Shown piece by piece: positions 19,103 through 26,869 of a DNA stretch of 64,000 nt. The translations under genes and the position numbers were made by a program. The DNA comes from JACQFV01 sp964593585 (lineage in GTDB: Bacteria > Zixibacteria > MSB-5A5 > WJJR01): the NCBI GenBank assembly GCA_964593585.1, contig CAZQIZ010000009.1:30074-94073 (forward strand), in the 5' to 3' direction. The notes under the pieces were generated by a model. The model searched no databases. It was not told the origin of the DNA and worked only from the letters and a program-made list of their open reading frames with translations. How positions within the stretch are numbered: the first letter of the stretch is position 1; the number at the start of each line of letters is the position of its first letter.

Positions 19103-19501
19103 TCACGCCGCCTGATTCGCCATCCCCGCCTGCAGCAACTGCTCCGCCCGCGAGCGGATGTCCCAATCGGGGTGCGTGGCCAGACGCGGCAGATCAAAAC
19201 GGATCGCCTGCGGCGGCAGCGTCAGCCGGTAATGCCCGCGGCCGTCGTTTTCAATCAACGTGTCGGCGCGCGGCCCGGCGGCGCTCAACTCGCGCCGCAA
19301 CTGATAGAAGTACTTGATCTGATTCTCTCCCGGCTCGATCTCGGTCTTGTTGATCCAGCCGTCGCGGGTCAGCAAACGCGCCGCCGCCAGCGCCAACAGG
19401 TACTTGAAACTCTTGGCCCGCAGCATCAGCGTCCGCCCCTCCAATTGCACCGACATCCGCGCCCGGTGCCCGGCGCCGTCCAATTGCAGAATGGGTGACA
19501 T
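19103..19501 (-). other. Possible independent winged-helix ORF inside the helicase frame
   Basis: An AGGAGG site at 19507-19512 lies 5 bases before an in-frame ATG at 19501 and would give a 132-residue protein. It contains SFKYLLALAAARLLTRDGWI and LIENDGRGHYRLTLPP, which look like the helix-turn-helix and C-terminal wing of OmpR-type DNA-binding domains. The sequence just upstream reads like intergenic DNA, suggesting two once-separate genes now in one frame. Confidence 0.5.
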
Positions 19502-21559
19502 GACTTCCTCCTGTCGTTTGTCTGCGGAATGGGGAACATGGAACTCGCCGCGCCCGGCCGCCGAATGCGCATCCCGCATTCCGCGCTCCGTCGCGGGTAT
19601 CTCAGCAATCTGTTTCTGCGTCCAGGCGCGGCAGCGCGCGATCGTCCGTTCCGCCACCGGCAACGGGATCAGCGCCGCCAAGTCGGCCGCTTCACGCTGC
19701 GCCAGCGCCGCCGGATCATCCCAGCCGCGCCCCAGCAGCTCCAACAACGTCTGACGGGGGAGAAGGCCGCCCAATGCCTCGACCAAGGTCGCGGCGCTCT
19801 CCGGCAAGCCATGCCGCGTCCGGAAGGCGGCGCGTGTGAACTCGCGCGCAAACCGCGCCGTCGCCGGCGACGCCTGCGCCCATGCCCCGGCCGTCTCCAA
19901 GAGCCACGACAACGTGTCCGCCACCGGCTCCAGACGTCCCACCGGCAGACGGTACCGCTGCTCGATCTGCCTCGTGTCGACCCCGTGCATCCAATCGTCG
20001 AGCACAAGCGCCGTCAGTATCGCGCGCGCCTGCGCCGCCGCCGTGGCAAACGCCCCCGTCACCGCCGCGGGATCGTGCGCAAAACGCCGCCCCAGCGCGG
20101 TGAGGAAATCCTCACCGAAACGCGACAGCCACACCGACGCCGCCTCCCGCGGCGGCGGCTGCGTCAAACGCGCCTCCGCCGCCTCGGGACGCGTCGCCAG
20201 AAACGCGATCCACAATGCCGGATCAAAATCGCTGGCGGCATCCAGCGCCCGTGTCAACGCCGCCGCCGTTTCGAGCCCAATCCCCGCCGTCGCCGCAATC
20301 GCCCCGCGCGGCGTCGAACTCAGATATCCCTCCGGATCGACCACCACCAACCCCGCCCGCGCCAACCGCGCCAACGCCCGCTCCAGGGAGGGCGACGCTG
20401 CCGCCGCGCCCGCAAACGGCGACCGTGCCGCGATCGCCGCCGCATCCTCCAATCGCCGCGCCAAACCGCAGACCACCCAATCCAACAGCCGCCGCTCCGG
20501 CGGAAAGACGGCCATCGGCGCCGGTTCCGGCGCCGACGCTTCCGGCGCGATGTAGGCCTGCCACAGCAACTCCGCTTCGCACTCGCTGTGGCTCCAGAGC
20601 ACACCCCGCCCCGGCGCGCCCGCGTTGCCGGAGAGTCCCAGACGCCCGGCGCGTCCGGCCATGCCTTCGAACTCCAGACGCGCCAGCGGCGTCGGTACCG
20701 GATGTCCGGTGTAGGGCCCGCCGCTGTATTTCTCCGCGTCGACAAACGCGACCGTCGCCGGCAGATTCACCCCCCAGGCCAATGTCCCGGTGCAGAAGAG
20801 CGCCGCCAACTGCCCGCGCGCAAACAACCGCTCCACCAAGGTCCGCTGATGCGGCGTCAGGTCGGCGTGATGCACGCCCACCCCATGCTCCAGCCAATGC
20901 GCCAACGGCCCGGCCAGCGAGGGACCGCTGCGAATCGCCCAGCGATCCTCCTCGGTCAAGACCGGCGCCGCGGCGCGACGCTCGGCCAGCGCCTGCGCCC
21001 GACGGTGGCAGTCGGATTTCGACGGACAGAACACCAGGATGCGCTCGCCGCGATGGGCCAGCGCATCCAGCAACGCCAACGGACGCTCCGCCTCCGGCAA
21101 CGTGCTGTCCCAGGGCAGCGCCTCCTCGCCGGTTTCGGCGGAATTGTGCTCGCGGAAACGGAACCGCCCCTCGTGCAGCACCCCGAGACGCAGCTCCACC
21201 GGACGCCGCCGCACCGTCAACACCGGCGCGCGCAGATAGCGCGACAACGCCTCCGCCTGCGGCAGATGCGACGCCAGCATGAGCACCCGCGGCGGCCGCG
21301 CCGCCGCCGCCAGCACATCGCACAGCGACGCCACCACCGGCCCGCGCCGCCGCGCCAACGAACCCGCCGCCGCCACCTCCGCCAGGAAGGTCTTCCCCGA
21401 CGAGGTCGGCGCGACCACAATCAGACTCCCGCGCCCGCACAGATCATGCGCGCGCACCGCATCCGCCTGCCAATCCAGCAACTCCGCCCCGGTCGTCGCG
21501 CCCCACCGCGCCAGAAACCGTTCGGAGATGCCATACTCTGTCAGCCGCGAAAGCTTCAT
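19103..21559 (-). CDS. Superfamily 2 (Hel308/Ski2-like) helicase lacking the DEAH segment, fused to a winged-helix domain
   Basis: 818 residues; ATG at 21559 overlaps the stop of the upstream gene (ATGA). Present: a Q-like motif (LLDWQADAVR, about 28-37), Walker A (APTSSGKT, 50-57) and the second RecA domain with CPSKSDCHRRA, GVHHADLTPHQR, TGTLAWGVNLPA and motif VI MAGRAGRLG (300-308). Missing: the roughly 120 residues that normally hold motifs Ia to II (DExH). The text runs from Walker A to a motif III-like LMLASHLPQAE in about 40 residues, and no other frame contains the lost part. Residues about 690-818 form a domain like the OmpR/PhoB winged helix, joined through residues with low-complexity, intergenic-looking sequence. 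Without DEAH it should not hydrolyse ATP normally; it may be a DNA-binding relic or a regulator. Confidence 0.8.
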   Translation of the reverse strand: MKLSRLTEYGISERFLARWGATTGAELLDWQADAVRAHDLCGRGSLIVVAPTSSGKTFLAEVAAAGSLARRRGPVVASLCDVLAAAARPPRVLMLASHLPQAEALSRYLRAPVLTVRRRPVELRLGVLHEGRFRFREHNSAETGEEALPWDSTLPEAERPLALLDALAHRGERILVFCPSKSDCHRRAQALAERRAAAPVLTEEDRWAIRSGPSLAGPLAHWLEHGVGVHHADLTPHQRTLVERLFARGQLAALFCTGTLAWGVNLPATVAFVDAEKYSGGPYTGHPVPTPLARLEFEGMAGRAGRLGLSGNAGAPGRGVLWSHSECEAELLWQAYIAPEASAPEPAPMAVFPPERRLLDWVVCGLARRLEDAAAIAARSPFAGAAAASPSLERALARLARAGLVVVDPEGYLSSTPRGAIAATAGIGLETAAALTRALDAASDFDPALWIAFLATRPEAAEARLTQPPPREAASVWLSRFGEDFLTALGRRFAHDPAAVTGAFATAAAQARAILTALVLDDWMHGVDTRQIEQRYRLPVGRLEPVADTLSWLLETAGAWAQASPATARFAREFTRAAFRTRHGLPESAATLVEALGGLLPRQTLLELLGRGWDDPAALAQREAADLAALIPLPVAERTIARCRAWTQKQIAEIPATERGMRDAHSAAGRGEFHVPHSADKRQEEVMSPILQLDGAGHRARMSVQLEGRTLMLRAKSFKYLLALAAARLLTRDGWINKTEIEPGENQIKYFYQLRRELSAAGPRADTLIENDGRGHYRLTLPPQAIRFDLPRLATHPDWDIRSRAEQLLQAGMANQAA

Positions 21560-22014
21560 GCCCGCGTTTCCGCCTCTGAATCCTGCCCACCAGGAATTGT
21601 TTCACCCTCACCCGCGGCGCGACCTCTCCCTCTCAGGGAGAGGTTGGGAGGCTCACTTGTCTGACACTCCGCTCGAATCGCTTCCATGATATTGTCGAGG
21701 TTGCGGATGACATCGCCGTTGGCGAACCGGATGACGCGATAACCGTTCTTCTTCAGCCAATCTGTTCGTTCCCGGTCATAGGCTTCCTGCTGCGCGTGCG
21801 TATCGCCGTCGATTTCGATGACGACGCGCACGGATGGGCAGTAGAAATCGACGATGTACTCTCCCAGCGGATGCTGTCGGCGAAACCGCAGTCCGGCCAG
21901 TCGTCGGTCGCGCAGACGGGCCCAGAGAATCCGCTCCATTGGCGTGAGCCCGCGGCGCAGAGCACGCGCCCGGTCACATATCACCGGATCAATCCGATGC
22001 GATCGCTCGGTCAT
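21556..22014 (-). CDS. DUF559 (Vsr-like) endonuclease domain protein
   Basis: 152 residues from the ATG at 22014; the frame continues upstream only through repeat DNA. The core RARALRRGLTPMERILWARL, FRRQHPLGEYIVDFYCP and VVIEIDGDTHAQ carries the DUF559 pattern, a restriction-endonuclease-like fold related to Vsr mismatch endonucleases. Candidate metal-binding residues are E (TPMERILW), D (YIVDFYC) and E-D (VIEIDGD). The C-terminal 30 residues (LSLRGRGRAAGEGE) are encoded by a palindromic repeat, and another copy in reverse orientation abuts the 5' end. Overlaps the helicase start by 4 bases. Biochemical role of DUF559 is not established; nicking or repeat mobilisation is only a hypothesis. 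Confidence 0.85.
   Translation of the reverse strand: MTERSHRIDPVICDRARALRRGLTPMERILWARLRDRRLAGLRFRRQHPLGEYIVDFYCPSVRVVIEIDGDTHAQQEAYDRERTDWLKKNGYRVIRFANGDVIRNLDNIMEAIRAECQTSEPPNLSLRGRGRAAGEGETIPGGQDSEAETRA
21605..21643. repeat. Two-hairpin palindrome (CCCTCACCC family) inside the DUF559 3' end
   Basis: CCCTCACCC, arm GCGGCGC, then CCTCTCCCT and AGGGAGAGG. It forms the coding sequence for the tail of the DUF559 protein and is inverted relative to 22029-22078. Confidence 0.85.
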
Positions 22015-22028
22015 GCCTGCTCCCCTAA

Positions 22029-22078
22029 CCTCTCCCTGCAAGGGAGAGGTCGTCCCGGCTCGCCGGGACGGGTGAGGG
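22029..22078. repeat. Two-hairpin palindrome (CCCTCACCC family) at the DUF559 5' side
   Basis: CCTCTCCCT, AGGGAGAGG, arm pair GTCCCGGC/GCCGGGAC and terminal GGGTGAGGG. Begins 15 bases upstream of the DUF559 start codon. Confidence 0.85.
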
Positions 22079-22092
22079 TCCAAACCCCGTGC

Positions 22093-22356
22093 TCACCCGC
22101 ACATCCCCATCCCGCACACCGTGCACGTGTCGCAGCCGCCCACACGCGCCATCGTCCCGCCGCAGTCGCGGCAAAACGACCGCCCGCAATGCCCGCACAC
22201 CCACACCCCCAACGCCAGATCCGTCACCAGCGGCGTCCCGCACAGACACAAAGGCACCGACATCACCCGCTGGTGCGCCGCCCCGTGCTCGCTTTCCCGC
22301 GACAGAACCACCGGCTCCATCGCGCCCTCATCCGTCTTCCGCATCGCCCGCGCCAT
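22093..22356 (-). CDS. Small zinc-ribbon protein
   Basis: 87 residues from the ATG at 22356, which has AAGGAG about 8 bases upstream. Cysteines occur as LCLCG, CGHCGRSFCRDCGG and CDTCTVCGMGMCG. The C-terminal pattern CxxCG-x(7)-CxxCxxCG resembles the zinc-binding tail of vitamin B12-dependent ribonucleotide reductase (NrdJ), but no reductase core is present. Probably binds one or two zinc ions; partner unknown. Oriented with DUF559 and the helicase, separated from them by the palindrome at 22029. Confidence 0.7.
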   Translation of the reverse strand: MARAMRKTDEGAMEPVVLSRESEHGAAHQRVMSVPLCLCGTPLVTDLALGVWVCGHCGRSFCRDCGGTMARVGGCDTCTVCGMGMCG

Positions 22357-22600
22357 CTGCGACACTCCTTTGTCCCGAGTCGTTCGTGAAGGCACCGTCA
22401 CACCGCGCCCGCTTTGTATCCCTGATCTGAGTCCCGGCCTGAGGAAGGGGGGCTCTGTCTGCTTGTACGCAGGATACTGCTCAAATGTTCAGTTATCAAG
22501 ACCGGCGGAGAGGAAGAAAAGCACAAAATGATATTGGGGTGGTAACTCGTTGCCAAACAAGAGGGTGGGAAATGAGGGCTGAAAAAGGAGGAAAAGAAAT

Positions 22601-22748
22601 GCCCGGGCGTTGTAACTCAGGGCGACTCGACACTACTAAAGCAGCGTGGGGGACGCTGTTCGGTCAGCGGTAGGGGCCTACTATCCGCCACACCGTGTCT
22701 ACCCACCGAACCCGGGCGTGAGCGACCGAACTCCGCCCGGGCGTTTTT
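22601..22748 (+). ncRNA. Possible structured RNA or leader upstream of the OmpA-like gene
   Basis: This stretch has no convincing ORF and a lower GC content just upstream (22470-22600). CCCGGGCG occurs at 22602 and again at 22711, and either copy can pair with CGCCCGGG at 22734. One pairing closes a domain of about 125 nt, the other makes a terminator. Inside is the hairpin GCTG/CAGC at 22660-22675. Two mutually exclusive pairings to one 3' strand is the layout of an attenuator or riboswitch, but no known class was recognised; it could also be a small RNA. Confidence 0.35.
22711..22748 (+). terminator. Rho-independent terminator with alternative pairing partner
   Basis: 8-bp stem CCCGGGCG with CGCCCGGG, 15-base loop, then CG and TTTTT. 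It lies 150 bases before the OmpA-like gene start. Confidence 0.7.
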
Positions 22749-22898
22749 CATTGCATCCCAAATCACTCACAAATTGTCAGGGCCGCGCAGAAGCCCCCGA
22801 AGCCGCCCTTGGCGAATGGCCGCGGCGCGGTTACTTTCGCGCGAGTGGTTGGCGTCACGCCGGAACGGACACGACACCAAAACAGAAATGAGGCGGTC

Positions 22899-24125
22899 AT
22901 GGGCGCGCGCGGAATGCTGCTGGCAGTGCTGATCGGGGCCTTGATCGGCATCTGGAACATCGAGCCGGCCCAGGCCCAGTTGGGCGGACTGAAAAAGAAG
23001 GCCGAAGAGAAAGCCAAAAAGGAAGCCGAGAAAAAAGCCCAGAAGGCGATCGAAGGCAAGGAAGAGGCCCCGGCCGAAGAGTCCACGTCGCAGCAGGGCG
23101 AATCCGCCAAGGGCGAAGCCGCCGCCGCCGGCGCGGCCGCCGAAAAGCAGGAGCCCGGCGCCGGTGTCTGGGTCAACTACGACTTCGTGCCCGGCAGCCG
23201 CGTCATCTTCTTCGATGATTTCTCCAAGGACGTGGTCGGCAACTTCCCGCAGCGCCTCGAGTTCGTCGAAGGCAACATGGAGGTTGCCGAATGGAAGGGG
23301 CAACGCTGGCTGCGCGCCTCCAGCGACAGCCGCTTCCAGGTCCCCCTGCCCGAGGTGCTGCCCGACAAGTTCACCATCGAATTCGACATGTATGCCCCCT
23401 ACAGCTGGAACGAGACCAACCTCTGCGGCAGCGCCCGCGACAATTGGGACAACGCCGAAGTCACCCGCGCCCAGACCGGCTTCTGTGTCAATCCCTGGGA
23501 CCGAACCGCCGGGCTCTTCCACAACGACAGCAAGGGGTACATCGCGTCCCTGCGGCTTCCCGATGAGACGTTTGACGGCATCTACCACTGCCGCATTCTC
23601 GCCGACGGCAAATACATGAAGGCCTACATCAACCAGACCCGCGTCGCCAACGTGCCGAAGACCGCCTTCACCCGCACCAACGCTCTCTGGTTTGACACCT
23701 ACGCGCAGACCGAAAAGCCGTCGATGTACACCAACTTCCGTATCGCCGTCAGCGACAAGACGATCTATGACGCCCTCTCCGCCGATGGACGTGTCGCCAC
23801 CCACGGCATCCTGTTCGACTCCGGCTCCGACAAGATTCGCCCCGAGTCGACCCCGACGCTCAAGGAGATCGGGCAGATGCTGACCGATCATCCGGAACTG
23901 AACCTGATGATCGAGGGGCACACCGACAACGTCGGCGATGATGCTTCCAATCAGACACTTTCGGAGAATCGCGCCGCCGCGGTCAAGGGATACCTGATCG
24001 AACATCACAAGATCGACGCGGCCCGCCTCCAGTCGCAGGGCTTCGGCGAGACCAAGCCGGTCGCCGGCAACGACACACCCGAAGGCCGTCAGAACAACCG
24101 TCGCGTGGAGCTGGTGAAACTGTAG
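22899..24125 (+). CDS. OmpA-family outer-membrane or periplasmic protein with LamG-like domain
   Basis: 408 residues from the ATG at 22899 (after GAGGCGGTC); the earlier in-frame start lacks a signal peptide. Signal peptide at about 1-27 ending AQA. A lysine/glutamate-rich coiled coil follows (about 30-60), then a beta-sandwich domain (about 95-285, RVIFFDDFSKDVVGNFP ... FRIAVSDKTI) of the concanavalin/LamG or DUF1080 type. Residues about 300-408 are the OmpA C-terminal domain with the peptidoglycan-binding core IEGHTDNVGDDASNQTLSEN and NNRRVEL. It should tie the outer layer to peptidoglycan while the middle domain may bind a carbohydrate. Confidence 0.9.
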   Translation: MGARGMLLAVLIGALIGIWNIEPAQAQLGGLKKKAEEKAKKEAEKKAQKAIEGKEEAPAEESTSQQGESAKGEAAAAGAAAEKQEPGAGVWVNYDFVPGSRVIFFDDFSKDVVGNFPQRLEFVEGNMEVAEWKGQRWLRASSDSRFQVPLPEVLPDKFTIEFDMYAPYSWNETNLCGSARDNWDNAEVTRAQTGFCVNPWDRTAGLFHNDSKGYIASLRLPDETFDGIYHCRILADGKYMKAYINQTRVANVPKTAFTRTNALWFDTYAQTEKPSMYTNFRIAVSDKTIYDALSADGRVATHGILFDSGSDKIRPESTPTLKEIGQMLTDHPELNLMIEGHTDNVGDDASNQTLSENRAAAVKGYLIEHHKIDAARLQSQGFGETKPVAGNDTPEGRQNNRRVELVKL

Positions 24126-24136
24126 CGGCCGAACAT

Positions 24137-24210
24137 GATTTGCTTTCCGCCGCGGCGGACAGGCGTCGTCGTCCGCCTCCGGCGGACTCCTCCTCGCAAT
24201 GACGAGGAGG
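24137..24210. repeat. Dispersed hairpin, long variant
   Basis: Runs from GATTTGCTTTCCGCC through the arm pair CGTCCGCC/GGCGGAC to CCTCGCAATGACGAGG. It is the inverted form of the CGTCATTGC element, 12 bases after the OmpA-like gene. Confidence 0.7.
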
Positions 24211-24221
24211 TAGACCCCATC

Positions 24222-24261
24222 CGTCATTGCGAGTCCGCCGCAGGCGGGCGAAGCAATCTTT
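24222..24261. repeat. Dispersed hairpin, CGTCATTGC variant
   Basis: CGTCATTGCGAGTCCGCC, loop GCA, GGCGGGCGAAGCAATCTT. Same ends as 19055, shorter arms. Confidence 0.85.
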
Positions 24262-24329
24262 ATTCCCCCCACCGAATCCGCTTCAATCTTGTCTTTTTCC
24301 CCCGCCGCCGATATCATCCCCGCGGCGCC

Positions 24330-24527
24330 ATGAACACCATGCCTGAAACATACAAGTGCCCGCACTGCGGCAAGGACGCCCAAATCGATCTGGCCCACGA
24401 ACTGGAACACGGCCAGACCGACCTGCGCCAATCCATTGACGGCCGTCAGAATCTGAAACTCGATCTGCCCAAACGACTCCTGGTCGCTTGCGACCACTGC
24501 CATCGGACGATGGTGATCCAGCCCTGA
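24330..24527 (+). CDS. Small zinc-ribbon protein
   Basis: 65 residues. Two CxxC pairs (CPHCGK at about 9-14 and CDHCHR at about 54-59) would bind one zinc ion in a zinc-ribbon. The region between is polar and charged. The ATG in GGCGCCATG is chosen because it leaves the first CxxC near the N-terminus; an upstream frame translates repeat DNA. 14 bases before the next gene, probably co-transcribed. Function unknown. Confidence 0.65.
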   Translation: MNTMPETYKCPHCGKDAQIDLAHELEHGQTDLRQSIDGRQNLKLDLPKRLLVACDHCHRTMVIQP

Positions 24528-24541
24528 GACGCTCAGCCCCG

Positions 24542-24970
24542 ATGCCCAACGATCTCGACATCCGCGCCCGCCAGGGGGAGATTCCCACCGACGAGGATCT
24601 CTTCTGGCCGCAGGCGATGCGTCAGGTGCAACTGGGCATGCTGGCCAGCGCCCACACCGCCGCCGGCGGCCTCCTGGCGCTCTCGCTGGTGGCCTGGGCG
24701 TTGGTGGTCGCGGCGTTGCTTTATGGCGCGGTGGGGGAGGAGCTGGTCTTCTGGCTGGTGCCGCTGGGTTTCTGGACACTGTCGGCCATCGGCGCGTTGC
24801 GTGTCTTCATCGTCCGCCGCTACCGTTACTTCGCCAATTCCCCCGATTCCACCCGGCAGGCGGTCGCACGGATCGCCCGCAAGAAGATCCAGCAGCTCTA
24901 TGCCGCCATCGCGCTCTGGGCATTCGGTGTTTTGTTTCTGCTGCTGGCGTTGTTACTTGAACGCGGATAG
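24542..24970 (+). CDS. Small membrane protein, three to four helices
   Basis: 142 residues. Hydrophobic segments at about 37-58 (LLALSLVAWALVVAALLYG), 62-82 (LVFWLVPLGFWTLSAIGAL) and 118-138 (LYAAIALWAFGVLFLLLALLL), with a basic loop RRYRYFANSP between. No recognised family. It lies between the zinc-ribbon gene and recN in the same direction. Confidence 0.65.
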   Translation: MPNDLDIRARQGEIPTDEDLFWPQAMRQVQLGMLASAHTAAGGLLALSLVAWALVVAALLYGAVGEELVFWLVPLGFWTLSAIGALRVFIVRRYRYFANSPDSTRQAVARIARKKIQQLYAAIALWAFGVLFLLLALLLERG

Positions 24971-25034
24971 AAGTCCCCGTCTCCCGTCCGATTGATCGCG
25001 GCGCGGGAACCGAGACATCCGCTCACACAGCGCC

Positions 25035-26726
25035 ATGCTCCGCCGTCTGCACATCCGCAACTTCGCCATTCTCGAGGACCTCGAACTGTCCTTCACTCCC
25101 GGCCTGACCGTGTTCACCGGCGAAACCGGCGCGGGCAAGACCATCCTCGTCGAAGCGATCCGCTTCCTGCTGGGCGGAAAAACCGGCGTCGAGATGATCC
25201 GCACCGGCGCCGACCGCGCGGTGGTGGAGGGGGACTTCGACGGCACAGTCATCCGCCGCGAACTGAGCGCCGCCGGACGTTCGCGCTGTTTCCGCGACGA
25301 GGAACAACTCACTCTCGCCGAACTGGCGACGCTCGGCGAGTCACTGGCCGATCACTGCGGCCAGCACTCGCACCAGGTGTTGCTGGACCCGTCACGCCAC
25401 CTCGAGTGGCTCGACCGCGCCGCATCCGCTCTCACAACCGTCGAGCGCGTCAAATCCACCTGGTCCGAACTGTCGGCCGTCGCGCAGAGCATCCGCGATC
25501 TCGAGGCCCGCATCGCCCGTCGCCGCGAGGAAGAGGAACTGCGCGCCTTCCAGATCGGCGAAATCCGCTCCGCCGCTCTGCAGCCCGATGAGGAAGAGCA
25601 ATTGAAGGCCGAGGCCACCGTCCTCAAGCATGCGCGCCGTCTGGCCGAAACCGCCGAACTGGCGCTGCAACTGCTCACCGACGAGGAGTCTTCGGTTGAG
25701 GGGGCCATCGGACGCGCCCGCCGCGAGGCCGAAAACGCCGCCCACATCGACCCGCGCTGGCAGGAGATTGTCGCGCCGCTCACCGCCGCTGGCGATGCCG
25801 TGGTCGATGCCGTGCGCGCCCTCACCCACTACCGCGACAGTCTCGCCTTCGATCCGATGCGCGCCGATCAGATCGAAGCGCGTCTGTCGGAAATCTACCG
25901 GCTGAAGAAGAAGTATGGCGACTCCGTCGCCGCCATTCTCGCCCGTCTGGCCGATCTCGAATCCGAGCAGTCCTCGTCGGCCGCGCTCGATGATCAACTG
26001 CGCGACGCCACGGCGCGCCGCCGTCAGCTCGAAGACACGCTGGTCGCCTTGTGCGCTGATTTATCGATCAAACGCCACACCGCCGCCGAATCGCTGGCCG
26101 CCGGCGCCAATGCGGTCATCCGGCGTCTCGGCATGGCCAAAGCCGCGGTGCGCATCGACCTGACTCCGCACGCCGAGGGCGGATTGGTGATTGACGGCCA
26201 CCGCCTTCATGACACCGGCGCCGAGTCCGCCCACTTTCTCTTTGAGGCCAATCCCGCCGAGGGCTTCAAGCCCCTGCACAAGATTGCCTCCGGCGGCGAA
26301 CTCTCCCGCCTGCTTTTGGCTTTCAAATCGGCGGTTCAGGACAACGGGACACAACGCGCCGCGACGAGACCCCGGCGCGGTTCACCGTCCGCTCCGATGG
26401 CCGCCCCGCTCTACATTTTCGATGAGATCGACTCCGGCATCGGCGGGCAGACCGCCCACGCTGTCGCCCGCGAGATCAAAACGCTGGCCGCCGATGCGCA
26501 GGTCTTCCTGATCACCCACCTGCAGCAACTGGCCACCGTCGCCGACACCCACTTCCGCATCACCAAGAAGACCGCCGCCGGACGCGCCCGCGTGATTGTC
26601 GAGCCGCTTTCCGGCGATGCCCGCATTCAGGAACTGGCGCGCATGATCGCCGGCGATGAAGTCACCGACCGCACCCTCGAACTGGCCGCCGAACTCGCCA
26701 GCGCCAAAACCCGCCGCAAGCGGTAG
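25035..26726 (+). CDS. recN: DNA repair protein RecN
   Basis: 563 residues, normal length for the family. The N-terminus LHIRNFAILEDLELSFTPGL and Walker A TGETGAGKTIL (about 30-40) are diagnostic. A long coiled-coil arm occupies about 150-360. The ABC signature is ASGGELSRLLLAFK and Walker B is LYIFDEIDSGIGG. An extra loop (NGTQRAATRPRRGSPSAP) of about 20 residues sits between signature and Walker B, unlike most RecN. RecN is a cytoplasmic SMC-like ATPase that gathers DNA ends for recombinational repair of double-strand breaks. Co-directional with the small genes upstream. Confidence 0.96.
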   Translation: MLRRLHIRNFAILEDLELSFTPGLTVFTGETGAGKTILVEAIRFLLGGKTGVEMIRTGADRAVVEGDFDGTVIRRELSAAGRSRCFRDEEQLTLAELATLGESLADHCGQHSHQVLLDPSRHLEWLDRAASALTTVERVKSTWSELSAVAQSIRDLEARIARRREEEELRAFQIGEIRSAALQPDEEEQLKAEATVLKHARRLAETAELALQLLTDEESSVEGAIGRARREAENAAHIDPRWQEIVAPLTAAGDAVVDAVRALTHYRDSLAFDPMRADQIEARLSEIYRLKKKYGDSVAAILARLADLESEQSSSAALDDQLRDATARRRQLEDTLVALCADLSIKRHTAAESLAAGANAVIRRLGMAKAAVRIDLTPHAEGGLVIDGHRLHDTGAESAHFLFEANPAEGFKPLHKIASGGELSRLLLAFKSAVQDNGTQRAATRPRRGSPSAPMAAPLYIFDEIDSGIGGQTAHAVAREIKTLAADAQVFLITHLQQLATVADTHFRITKKTAAGRARVIVEPLSGDARIQELARMIAGDEVTDRTLELAAELASAKTRRKR

Positions 26727-26818
26727 GCGAGCCCCGCATCGCCGGTGCTGCATCCAGTCAGAATTCGCAACTCAACCGCAGGGACTATTGCATCCGCTCC
26801 CGTCCACCGCACCACATG

Positions 26819-26844
26819 AAAAAGGGGCGTATGCAATGCGCCCC
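26819..26844 (-). terminator. Terminator for the desaturase gene
   Basis: On the minus strand GGGGCG, loop, CGCCCC, then TTTTT. It lies 25 bases past the desaturase stop. Confidence 0.8.
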
Positions 26845-26869
26845 AACGTCATCTGACTGGCAAGATCGG

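Noticed and set aside
19529..21664. 711-codon plus-strand ORF opposite the helicase.
   Set aside because: Arg/Pro-rich low-complexity translation, opposite a gene with clear helicase motifs.
22601..22748. tmRNA, RNase P RNA or SRP RNA at this place.
   Set aside because: None of the conserved core sequences of these RNAs were found.
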